In this document: piece by piece, positions 1 to 4,737 of the stretch | How the letters are laid out: each line of letters begins with the position of its first letter | Numbering within the stretch: position 1 is the stretch's first letter | Assembly (NCBI GenBank): GCA_900557175.1 | Contig: USSL01000076.1 | Span: 1-7,747, forward strand | DNA length: 7,747 nt | Source: an uncultured Eubacteriales bacterium | GTDB lineage: Bacteria; Bacillota; Clostridia; Lachnospirales; Lachnospiraceae | Reading direction: 5' to 3' | The notes under the pieces: generated by a model | The model's database searches: none | What the model was told of the DNA's origin: nothing | Seen by the model: only the letters and a program-made list of their open reading frames with translations | Program-made: the position numbers and the translations under genes

Positions 1-1073
1 GTCAGCTCATCAAAGGCATCATCAACCTCCTCCCTTGAAAGCTCTGCCCTCGGCCGCACCCCCTCATTAAATGTTCTTGAAAGCTTTTTAAAGCTTTCCG
101 AAAACTCTTTGAGACGTTTTTTTGTCTGCTCGTTGAGCATCAGCTGCTGCGTCCGCACAAAATGTTTTGGAAGTTGCCGCGTCTGCGCCGGTATTTCAAA
201 AATACGCTTCGGCATCAAAAGGAAACAAACCGATGCCGCCAATATACCGCGCACCGTTGTCATTTTCAGCATATACCCAGCGCCAAGCCACCCCATAAAC
301 CCGGCTGCAGCCATTGTCGCCGCAGTACCGGTTATTCTGCTCTTGCCTTTAAACGTTCCTGCGACAGCACCGGTAATACATAAAAGTCCCACCATACTCA
401 CGTCCTTTTGTAAAAAAGCTACTGCCGTCCCTGCAAAAGCGCCGGCAACAGCCGAAGCGGCCGAGCCATATTTGTATCCTACAAACAACAGTAAAAAAAA
501 CATGACCGCTTCTGTGACAGAGTATTTTTCAAGACCGTATCCACAGATTGCATAAACCGCAACACCGATAATACAGCCAAGACTAAGCTGTGCCTCATTA
601 TCCACGGCCGCCTGTTTTTCTTTTTGATAAATAATGCGTACACCCTTATCAAAAATAAGCACAAGACAGCCTGTCATAACCCCCTCAAGTGCATTGACAA
701 GCACTGCCCGCTGCGTACTTTCAATATAAAATCCGTGCATTCCAAGTGTATATGCCGTTCCTGCCAGTCCGGTCAGAATCCCGGCCATGACCGCCATCAC
801 CCACGGCTCCGCTTTTTTACGGCATATTTTCAGAAGTTTTTCAATGACAATCACACCGGCAATAATGCCCATATATTTAAGAAACATTTTTACCGGAAGC
901 GCCGTTGCCATCCCTGCTGCCGTTCCTGCAATTAAAAGAAGCTTTACGCTTCCATGTGTGTAGGCCGATACAAAGTACGCAATACCAAAAGGATTCATCA
1001 TCAGTAAAACAGCCCGGTTCATCACCGCTGCCACGAGCGCGGCAAGCACACCCGCAAAATCAAGCTTTTTCAT
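1..1073 (-). CDS. spoIIE: Stage II sporulation protein E, N-terminal part (cut by window edge)
   Basis: SpoIIE is a membrane-bound PP2C-type phosphatase. At the polar septum it dephosphorylates SpoIIAA, which frees sigma-F in the forespore, and it also interacts with the division machinery. I translated the frame by hand: it stays open for 357 codons from ATG at 1073 to the left edge, so the phosphatase domain is not visible. Residues about 7-300 form a run of hydrophobic segments matching the multi-pass SpoIIE membrane domain, including the family-like NPFGIAYF near residue 27. After about residue 305 the protein becomes charged and helical (KRLKEFSESFKKLSRTF), as in the linker before the phosphatase. 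The cytoplasmic N-terminus before the first membrane segment is only about six residues. Position behind divIC and a tRNA-Met gene matches the B. subtilis arrangement. Identification is confident; completeness cannot be judged. Confidence 0.93.
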   Translation of the reverse strand, partial: MKKLDFAGVLAALVAAVMNRAVLLMMNPFGIAYFVSAYTHGSVKLLLIAGTAAGMATALPVKMFLKYMGIIAGVIVIEKLLKICRKKAEPWVMAVMAGILTGLAGTAYTLGMHGFYIESTQRAVLVNALEGVMTGCLVLIFDKGVRIIYQKEKQAAVDNEAQLSLGCIIGVAVYAICGYGLEKYSVTEAVMFFLLLFVGYKYGSAASAVAGAFAGTAVAFLQKDVSMVGLLCITGAVAGTFKGKSRITGTAATMAAAGFMGWLGAGYMLKMTTVRGILAASVCFLLMPKRIFEIPAQTRQLPKHFVRTQQLMLNEQTKKRLKEFSESFKKLSRTFNEGVRPRAELSREEVDDAFDEL

Positions 1074-1075
1074 AT

Positions 1076-1089
1076 CCTCCTGCCTCCTC
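1076..1089 (-). promoter_or_regulatory. Tandem Shine-Dalgarno sequences before spoIIE
   Basis: Two purine-rich SD motifs lie back to back ahead of the spoIIE ATG. The nearer AGGAGG (1076-1081) is only 2 bases from the start, too close to be useful. The farther GAGGAGG (1083-1089) leaves a normal 9-base spacing and is probably the functional site. It supports the ATG at 1073 over an in-frame TTG seven codons upstream. Confidence 0.6.
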
Positions 1090-1114
1090 AAGCCTGTCTT
1101 CGTTGCAAGTCAGC

Positions 1115-1147
1115 ATTATAGACCATCACCGAGGATTTGTTTGTCAT
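1115..1147 (-). promoter_or_regulatory. spoIIE promoter, sigma-A type with 21-bp spacer
   Basis: On the minus strand a perfect -10 TATAAT (1115-1120) is preceded by ATGACA (1142-1147, five of six matches to TTGACA), with 21 bp between them instead of 17. Transcription would start near 1108 and give a leader of about 35 bases. A -35 element displaced this far is the known design of the Spo0A-activated sigma-A promoters of B. subtilis spoIIE and spoIIG. No better -35 hexamer sits at 17 bp (CAAACA there). The hexamers are seen directly; Spo0A dependence is inferred. Confidence 0.7.
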
Positions 1148-1181
1148 AATCAGGGACAAAAAACATTGAAGTTTTAGACAT
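1141..1181. promoter_or_regulatory. Candidate Spo0A boxes upstream of spoIIE
   Basis: Compared with the Spo0A box TTGTCGAA, three partial matches surround the displaced -35: TTGTCATA on the plus strand at 1141-1148 (6/8), TTGTCCCT on the minus strand at 1152-1159 (5/8), and ATGTCTAA on the minus strand at 1174-1181 (6/8). The first overlaps the -35 hexamer, where Spo0A sites lie in characterised promoters of this class. Each match alone is weak; the evidence is their clustering and position. Confidence 0.4.
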
Positions 1182-1240
1182 AAAATTTCATAGAAAGGAA
1201 AATTACGGAAATTCGAGGGAGCTTAAGTTGTTTAAGAAGT

Positions 1241-1273
1241 TAAAAAAGGCACGACTGCAAGCAGTCATGCCTT
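1241..1273 (-). terminator. Rho-independent terminator after tRNA-Met
   Basis: In minus-strand RNA, GGCAUGACUGC pairs with GCAGUCGUGCC (1248-1271) along its whole length, with one G-U pair and a tight loop, followed by a run of six U (1242-1247). The plus-strand reading has an A/C mismatch and a broken T-tract, so the signal is oriented for minus-strand transcripts. It ends the tRNA transcript and any read-through from divIC, which has no hairpin of its own, and it insulates spoIIE. Confidence 0.88.
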
Positions 1274-1283
1274 ATTTTGTTCG

Positions 1284-1357
1284 TAGCGGAAAAGGGATTT
1301 GAACCCATGACACCACGGGTATGAACCGTGTGCTCTAGCCAACTGAGCTATTCCGCC
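1284..1357 (-). tRNA. tRNA-Met (CAT anticodon), elongator type
   Basis: A 74-base cloverleaf folds on the minus strand. The acceptor stem GGCGGAA/TTCCGCT closes with a G-U first pair and discriminator A. The D stem is GCTC/GAGC, the anticodon stem CACGG/CCGTG, and the loop TTCATAC carries CAT at 1321-1323. The T loop is TTCAAAT. The first pair is G-U and the overall sequence resembles B. subtilis elongator tRNA-Met; the fMet-type unpaired first position is absent. The 3' CCA is not encoded. One oddity is a T-T mismatch in the second pair of the T stem (1307 with 1293). Its place between divIC and spoIIE is the same as in B. subtilis. Confidence 0.95.
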
Positions 1358-1372
1358 GCGCCAACATTGACC

Positions 1373-1401
1373 ATTATACTATCGCTTTATAAGATTGTCA
1401 A
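1373..1401 (-). promoter_or_regulatory. Consensus sigma-A promoter of tRNA-Met
   Basis: The minus strand has TTGACA (1396-1401), exactly 17 bp, then TATAAT (1373-1378): a perfect match to the housekeeping promoter. Transcription would start near 1366, about 9 bases before the tRNA. The match is as strong as expected for a stable-RNA gene and makes the tRNA independent of the upstream divIC cluster. Confidence 0.92.
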
Positions 1402-1406
1402 TAGTC

Positions 1407-1433
1407 TTTTTTTATTTTTTTAATTCTTTTTTT
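1407..1433 (-). promoter_or_regulatory. A-tract UP-element-like region before the tRNA promoter
   Basis: Three runs of seven A on the minus strand (1407-1413, 1415-1421, 1427-1433) lie directly upstream of the tRNA -35, filling the space between it and the divIC stop. A-tracts in this position commonly bind the RNA polymerase alpha subunit and raise promoter strength. The tracts are seen; the role is inferred. Confidence 0.5.
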
Positions 1434-1435
1434 AA

Positions 1436-1762
1436 CTATTCAGATTCTTTTTCAAAACGTATTTCATTCTTCTTAAGAAGTCCGAGCCTGTCTCTTGCAA
1501 CCTGTTCAATATATTCCTCTGTCTTTACATACTCACTTTCTTTATCAAGCTGCTCGGACTCATTAAGCTGTTCTTCAATCTGTTGCTGAAGATTGGCCTC
1601 AACCGCCGCATAATCACTGAGCTGATTGGATAAGCGGAAGCTGTTAAACAAAAGCACACCGCACAAAACAATGACTGCAATACTCACTGTCACGATTCCT
1701 GTTCTTTTTCTTTTATCACGGATGCCTGCCTGCTTCTTTCCCGATTTTTTTTGTTGTGCCAT
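1436..1762 (-). CDS. divIC: Septum formation initiator, DivIC/FtsB family
   Basis: DivIC is a small bitopic membrane protein that joins FtsL and DivIB (FtsQ) in the divisome and is needed for septum formation. The 108-residue product has the family layout: a lysine/arginine-rich cytoplasmic head (residues 1-20), one membrane segment (about 22-39), a coiled-coil outer region rich in Q, E and L (about 42-80), and the typical end with YIEQVARDRLGLLKKNE (about 84-100). Length fits the family (B. subtilis about 125). M1 is the only in-frame methionine, so the start is little in doubt; GGTGG/AGGG purines precede it. The first 73 bases overlap the end of yabQ in another frame. No terminator follows. 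Position after rqcP-yabP-yabQ matches the conserved cluster and supports DivIC over other FtsB-like proteins. Confidence 0.9.
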   Translation of the reverse strand: MAQQKKSGKKQAGIRDKRKRTGIVTVSIAVIVLCGVLLFNSFRLSNQLSDYAAVEANLQQQIEEQLNESEQLDKESEYVKTEEYIEQVARDRLGLLKKNEIRFEKESE

Positions 1763-2175
1763 GCCCTGCCACCAGCCTTTCTTTTCTTTCCTGTATTCTT
1801 ATTTATTTTAAATGGTTTTACACATTTTTTCAATAGCCTGCTTAAAGAGTTCACAATTTTTCTCAGCAGCCTGCCGAAAAAAGTTACCGCCGTCCTGCTT
1901 ATTGTCATTGTATAAAGTATCATGCCAAAAATCATTCCGGCAATTGTATAGCTTCTTACGGCGCCGCTGTCATAACGGTACAAAAGTACATAAATCACAC
2001 AGGCTGACAAAATCCAGTAAAAAATATCCTCTATTGCCGCAGCTATACGTCCATGCTTTATGGCACGCCGCAAAATTCTGAGGCCATCATAAGCAACGGC
2101 AAGGCAGATGCCCCACAGCACTGCCTGCGCAAACAGACTGCTCTGATGAATGACAGCCTCCGAAAACCCCGTCAT
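1690..2175 (-). CDS. yabQ: Spore cortex biosynthesis protein YabQ
   Basis: YabQ is a mother-cell membrane protein; in B. subtilis it is made under sigma-E, localises around the forespore and is needed for cortex formation. The 161-residue product shows family-typical stretches: GICLAVAYDGLRILRR in the first part, IEDIFYWILSACVIYVLLY in the middle, then RSYTIAGMIFGMILYT. It predicts three membrane segments (about 15-30, 48-66, 76-92), then a strongly basic soluble tail from about residue 100. It is shorter than B. subtilis YabQ (about 211). The ATG overlaps the yabP stop as ATGA and has no SD of its own, because a hairpin occupies that place, so it is probably translated by coupling to yabP. 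The last 73 bases encode a Lys/Arg/Glu-rich tail that overlaps the divIC start. Confidence 0.9.
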   Translation of the reverse strand: MTGFSEAVIHQSSLFAQAVLWGICLAVAYDGLRILRRAIKHGRIAAAIEDIFYWILSACVIYVLLYRYDSGAVRSYTIAGMIFGMILYTMTISRTAVTFFGRLLRKIVNSLSRLLKKCVKPFKINKNTGKKRKAGGRAWHNKKNRERSRQASVIKEKEQES

Positions 2176-2486
2176 TTAAAAAGACGGCTTAAAAGCCGTT
2201 CCTGTTTTCTGTCTTTACCGCCTGTATCCGAATAGCTCAGTCCGTCAATTGTACCATCAACATTGACTTCGCCCTTTTCTAAAGACAGTCTGCTCATATG
2301 AAGCTTGCGGCCGCGTATGAGCAGAAGTCCACATTCCGTCTCTAAAATAATTTCATCGGCATCGAAGGAAACGACATCCCTGACACCGGTCATCTGCATA
2401 CGCTGCCGCTCGCCCATGACAAGCTTGTGTGCTGCCGTCTTTTCCTGCGCGCCCTGCCCCGACGCCGCCTGCCTCATCTCCATCAT
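2172..2486 (-). CDS. yabP: Sporulation protein YabP
   Basis: YabP is a small cytoplasmic sporulation protein of the YabP/YqfC family; in B. subtilis it belongs to the sigma-E programme with yabQ, and its biochemical role is not known. The 104-residue product carries the family core from about residue 20: HKLVMGERQRMQMTGV, DEIILETECGLLLIRGRKLHM, then GEVNVDGTIDGLSYSD. I place the start at ATG 2486. The sequence AAGGGG lies 8 bases before it, whereas the possible GTG at 2495 directly abuts that SD. An ATG one codon later is a second possibility. The final codons form a hairpin plus T-run next to the yabQ start. Its stop overlaps yabQ by 4 bases. A candidate promoter lies in the end of rqcP. Confidence 0.92.
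   Translation of the reverse strand: MMEMRQAASGQGAQEKTAAHKLVMGERQRMQMTGVRDVVSFDADEIILETECGLLLIRGRKLHMSRLSLEKGEVNVDGTIDGLSYSDTGGKDRKQERLLSRLFK
2178..2199 (-). terminator. Terminator-like hairpin at the yabP/yabQ junction
   Basis: On the minus strand ACGGCT - TTTA - AGCCGT (2184-2199) forms a perfect 6-bp stem with a 4-base loop, then C and five T (2178-2182), right before the yabQ ATG. It is shaped like a short intrinsic terminator but lies in yabP codons and occupies the position a yabQ SD would take. It could cause partial termination or block independent initiation on yabQ. The structure is seen; the function is inferred and the stem is short. Confidence 0.4.
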
Positions 2487-2541
2487 CTGCGCCACCCCTT
2501 ACACAATGTCCGTTAATTCACTCTATGACACTTTAAGGGAG

Positions 2542-2571
2542 ATTATAACTATTTTAAAGATATTTAAACAA
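2542..2571 (-). promoter_or_regulatory. Candidate promoter for yabP-yabQ-divIC
   Basis: The minus strand has TTGTTT (2566-2571), 18 bp, and TATAAT (2542-2547), overlapping the last codons of rqcP. This would give a leader of about 50 bases before yabP. The -10 is perfect; the -35 is weak. B. subtilis yabP is sigma-E dependent, but I found no good sigma-E element here. The region is AT-rich, so a chance match is possible. Confidence 0.35.
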
Positions 2572-2793
2572 TTCCTTCGCTTCATCTTTTTTTGAAGTTT
2601 CAGCCACGCTGACAACCTCAACTTTTACATTTCGTGTGCCAAAGCCGATTTCAATGACATCGCCCGGCTTCACATCAACCGAAGCCTTTGCCGTCCGTCC
2701 GTTGACACTGACACGCCCTGCATCGCAGGCCTCATTGGCAACCGTGCGCCGCTTAATCAGCCGCGACACCTTAAGATACTTATCAAGTCTCAT
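2554..2793 (-). CDS. rqcP: RNA-binding S4 domain protein RqcP (YabO/Hsp15 family)
   Basis: RqcP works in bacterial ribosome-associated quality control. With RqcH it binds stalled 50S-peptidyl-tRNA complexes and supports alanine tailing of the unfinished chain. The 79-residue product is almost entirely one S4 domain: MRLDKYLKVSRLIKRRTVA at the start, then ACDAGRVSVNGR (the S4 signature turn), and AKASVDVKPGDVIEIGFG ending the domain near residue 58. A short charged tail follows. Length equals the family norm (B. subtilis 86). The start at 2793 is fixed by AGGAGG (2801-2806) 7 bases upstream; an upstream in-frame Met at 2835 lacks a proper SD and would add non-homologous residues. It is separated from HU by a strong terminator, so it probably has its own promoter or relies on read-through; I saw no clear promoter in that gap. 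Confidence 0.92.
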   Translation of the reverse strand: MRLDKYLKVSRLIKRRTVANEACDAGRVSVNGRTAKASVDVKPGDVIEIGFGTRNVKVEVVSVAETSKKDEAKELFKYL

Positions 2794-2812
2794 CCTACAA
2801 CCTCCTGAAATA

Positions 2813-2832
2813 GACCGCGCAAGCGCGCCGTC
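2813..2832 (-). other. GC-rich inverted repeat in the rqcP leader
   Basis: The minus-strand bases GACGGCGCGCTTGCGCGGTC fold on themselves (outer GAC/GTC, one G-G mismatch, inner GCGC pairs), 7 bases upstream of the rqcP SD. No T-run follows, so it is not a terminator. It may stabilise the 5' end of the rqcP RNA or affect its translation, or it may be incidental. Confidence 0.3.
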
Positions 2833-2853
2833 CATTTGATGGGCTTATCGCAC

Positions 2854-2889
2854 AAAAAAATGCATGCCGCAGACAATGGCGACATGCAT
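2854..2889 (-). terminator. Rho-independent terminator of the HU gene
   Basis: In minus-strand RNA, AUGCAUGUCGC (2879-2889) pairs with GCGGCAUGCAU (2860-2870) over 11 bp with one U-G pair and an 8-base loop. Seven consecutive T on the minus strand (2854-2860, the last of them the final stem base) complete the signal. It lies 13 bases past the HU stop and should end most mazG/HU transcripts before rqcP. Confidence 0.92.
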
Positions 2890-2902
2890 ATCAATTCGTT
2901 AA

Positions 2903-3178
2903 TTATGCGTTAATAGCATCCTTTAAAGCCTTGCCTGCTTTAAACTTAGGTGCCTTGGAAGCAGCGATTTTCATTGTCTCGCCTGTCTGAGGGTTTCTTC
3001 CTTCTCTTTCAGGTCTTTCGGAAACTTCGAATGTACCAAAACCAACTAACTGAACCTTTTCGCCTTTGATTAATTCGTCTGTAACAACATCAACAAATGC
3101 CTTTAATAATGCTTCTGAGTCTTTCTTTGTTAATTCTGCCTTTTCAGCAACTGCTGCAACTAATTCTGCTTTGTTCAT
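2903..3178 (-). CDS. HU-family DNA-binding protein
   Basis: HU is a small dimeric architectural protein that bends and packages DNA, usually one of the most abundant proteins in the cell. The 91-residue product is collinear with HU throughout: the N-terminal helices [20 protein letters not shown], then [26 protein letters not shown] with the family signature (residues about 45-70), including the proline region of the DNA-binding arm, and the basic end [14 protein letters not shown]. The start at 3178 has AGGAGG 9 bases upstream; the gene begins 26 bases after mazG. Its codons are richer in A/T at the third position than those of its neighbours, as expected for a highly expressed gene. I saw no convincing promoter in the short gap, so transcription probably starts within or before mazG. 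HU is not part of this cluster in B. subtilis. Confidence 0.96.
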   Translation of the reverse strand: MNKAELVAAVAEKAELTKKDSEALLKAFVDVVTDELIKGEKVQLVGFGTFEVSERPEREGRNPQTGETMKIAASKAPKFKAGKALKDAINA

Positions 3179-3204
3179 TTTAAAAATCCTCCTAAAATAT
3201 AAAA

Positions 3205-4035
3205 TCACAAATCTTTTTCATGCTTTTTAACTGCTTCCCAAAGTTTGTCTAACTGTTCCGCCGTCATTTCAGCCAAAGCGATTCCCTGATTTTTGGCCAA
3301 AATTTCTGCGCTACCAAGTCTATTTATAAACTTTTCCGTCGCATTTGTCAAGCTGTTTTCCGCATTTATGTCCAAAAAGCGGGCAAGATTAACCATCGAA
3401 AACATGACGTCACCAAATTCTTTGTCTATTTCCTTTACATCCCCTGATGCCATCGCTTCTTCGAGCTCATGCAGCTCCTCATACACCTTTGACTTTACCT
3501 CGTCAATAGAAGAAAAATCATAGCCGACAGCTGCCGCCTTCTTCTGTACTTTCTGCGCTCTTATATTTGCCGGAAGCGCCCGAGCCACAGCACAAAGACC
3601 ATCCTTTGCCGACTGATGCCCTTTCTCTTTTTTCTTGATGGCCTCCCAGTTTTCAAGCACCGCCTCCGGCGTATCTGCCTTTGCCTGCCCGAATACATGA
3701 GGGTGTCTGTGAAGCATCTTTCTTGCAATACCGTCAACAACATCCTCAACCTCAAATTCACCGGTCTCAGACGAAATCTGAGCATGCATATAAACCTGCA
3801 AAAGAATATCGCCAAGCTCCTCCTTAAGATTTTCAGTATCATGATTATCGATGGCGTCCACCGCCTCATAGGCTTCCTCAAGCATACAGTCCCTCAGACT
3901 GTCATGTGTCTGCTTTCTATCCCACGGGCAGCCGTTTTCTGCCCGGAGCTGCGCGATAATATTCTTAAATTCCTCAAAGGTAAAGCGGCGGCTCTGCGGG
4001 CGATTGACATAATCCTTCATTTCCTGCTCTGTCAT
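3205..4035 (-). CDS. mazG: Nucleoside triphosphate pyrophosphohydrolase MazG
   Basis: MazG hydrolyses nucleoside triphosphates to monophosphates and pyrophosphate, removing unwanted or damaged nucleotides in the cytoplasm. The 276-residue product has the two-repeat structure of full-length MazG (E. coli 263). Repeat one has the family hallmark [12 protein letters not shown] (residues 36-47), then the metal-binding EEAYE (53-57) and ELGD (73-76). Repeat two carries [10 protein letters not shown] and, further on, [15 protein letters not shown], so both acidic sites look intact. The end has the usual [12 protein letters not shown]. It lacks the N-terminal methyltransferase-like domain found on B. 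subtilis YabN. I start it at ATG 4035; an upstream in-frame Met (4098) would overlap spoIIR and add unrelated residues. The SD before 4035 (GAAAGAG) is weak. A candidate promoter lies in the end of spoIIR. Confidence 0.95.
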   Translation of the reverse strand: MTEQEMKDYVNRPQSRRFTFEEFKNIIAQLRAENGCPWDRKQTHDSLRDCMLEEAYEAVDAIDNHDTENLKEELGDILLQVYMHAQISSETGEFEVEDVVDGIARKMLHRHPHVFGQAKADTPEAVLENWEAIKKKEKGHQSAKDGLCAVARALPANIRAQKVQKKAAAVGYDFSSIDEVKSKVYEELHELEEAMASGDVKEIDKEFGDVMFSMVNLARFLDINAENSLTNATEKFINRLGSAEILAKNQGIALAEMTAEQLDKLWEAVKKHEKDL

Positions 4036-4069
4036 TGTATCATCTCTTTCATCTGATGTTATAGTGTTT

Positions 4070-4098
4070 ATTTTACCAAATTTTCTCAAGCCATTCAA
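4070..4098 (-). promoter_or_regulatory. Candidate mazG promoter inside the spoIIR 3' end
   Basis: The minus strand has TTGAAT (4093-4098), 17 bp, then TAAAAT (4070-4075), the -10 overlapping the spoIIR stop codon. Transcription would start near 4063, about 28 bases before mazG. This would uncouple the housekeeping gene mazG and perhaps HU from sporulation-stage transcription of spoIIR. The spacing is ideal but the -35 matches at only four positions. Confidence 0.42.
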
Positions 4099-4684
4099 CT
4101 ATTTTAAAACGCGGACTTTCATCTGCCGTCACAACCGTATATGTCTCGTCCGATAAAGCTTCCTCAAGCACTTTTTCAGATGTTTCCGGCACTCTGGCGT
4201 CCTTTGGTGTTACAAAGCAAAGCTTCGGAAATAATACGCACCACCAGTTTTTACCTTCACCGCGGCCAAGTCTTGCAACAACCGCATCGTACATTCCTGC
4301 CGGGAAACGGACATCCCCATAATATTTTTCCGGGAACCACATCCGTTCAAATGTGATCTCAATGCCATAACCGCAGCCTTCCTCTGAAAGCACCGTCTGT
4401 GCGGCTGATAAAATTTCAGGCATATGCTCTGTGGCTATATGCCTTGCCGACACCTTATCATAAATTTCATCCTCATATTTTTCCATCACGTCAATGACAC
4501 AATCCCGCACTAAAAGCTTAACATGCTGTGCCTCATCACTATTATTATCAGCCCGCACATGGAGCCTTAAAACTGTATCTGAAAGCTCTCTCTGGCAGGC
4601 GCCGTATGCCTGACCTGACGCATTTCCCGCAGCAAAGGGCAGACCTGCCGCAAGTATACAGGCTAAAAAAACTCTCCATTTCAT
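4073..4684 (-). CDS. spoIIR: Stage II sporulation protein R (sigma-E activation signal)
   Basis: SpoIIR is made in the forespore under sigma-F and exported into the intermembrane space, where it triggers SpoIIGA to cleave pro-sigma-E in the mother cell. The 203-residue product begins with a hydrophobic signal or anchor (about residues 5-20). It shows the family motifs LRLHVRADNNSDE (39-51), FPEKYYGDVRFPAGMYDAV in the middle, and NWWCVLFPKLCFV (146-158). Length is within the family range. I start it at ATG 4684, which has GGAG 10 bases upstream; an in-frame GTG at 4693 sits 1 base from the same GGAG and is less likely. It follows the shortened gerC by 53 bases with no terminator between, so it could be read from the ger transcript. 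I could not identify a convincing sigma-F promoter in the gap or in the end of gerC. Confidence 0.95.
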   Translation of the reverse strand: MKWRVFLACILAAGLPFAAGNASGQAYGACQRELSDTVLRLHVRADNNSDEAQHVKLLVRDCVIDVMEKYEDEIYDKVSARHIATEHMPEILSAAQTVLSEEGCGYGIEITFERMWFPEKYYGDVRFPAGMYDAVVARLGRGEGKNWWCVLFPKLCFVTPKDARVPETSEKVLEEALSDETYTVVTADESPRFKIVEWLEKIW

Positions 4685-4737
4685 TTTACTCACACTCCGT
4701 CACTTGATATTAAGGAGTATGCCCTTATTTTTGTCCT

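Noticed and set aside
109..555. A 148-codon plus-strand open frame at the left edge
   Set aside because: It lies wholly antisense to the SpoIIE membrane domain, has low-complexity Ala/Pro/Thr composition and no family resemblance or SD; the minus frame is clearly SpoIIE.
1222..1236. Inverted repeat CTTAA-GTTGT-TTAAG between the terminator and spoIIE promoter
   Set aside because: It is a five-base AT-rich stem of the kind expected by chance, with no T-run and no relation to either flanking signal.
2248..2258. Possible pseudogenised or frameshifted yabP
   Set aside because: The YabP core motifs run without interruption to a stop that overlaps yabQ in the expected ATGA manner.
2496..2527. GTCATAGA ... 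CATTGTGT before yabP as a sigma-E promoter
   Set aside because: The -10 matches only 4 of 8 positions and would start transcription inside or past the yabP SD.
3616..4056. A 146-codon plus-strand open frame opposite mazG
   Set aside because: The minus strand encodes intact MazG with both metal sites; the antisense frame has no supporting signal.
4718..4722. GCATA on the minus strand as a sigma-F -35 for spoIIR
   Set aside because: The position 15-16 bases downstream reads GACGGAGTGT, which does not fit a sigma-F -10 and coincides with the ribosome binding site, leaving no leader.
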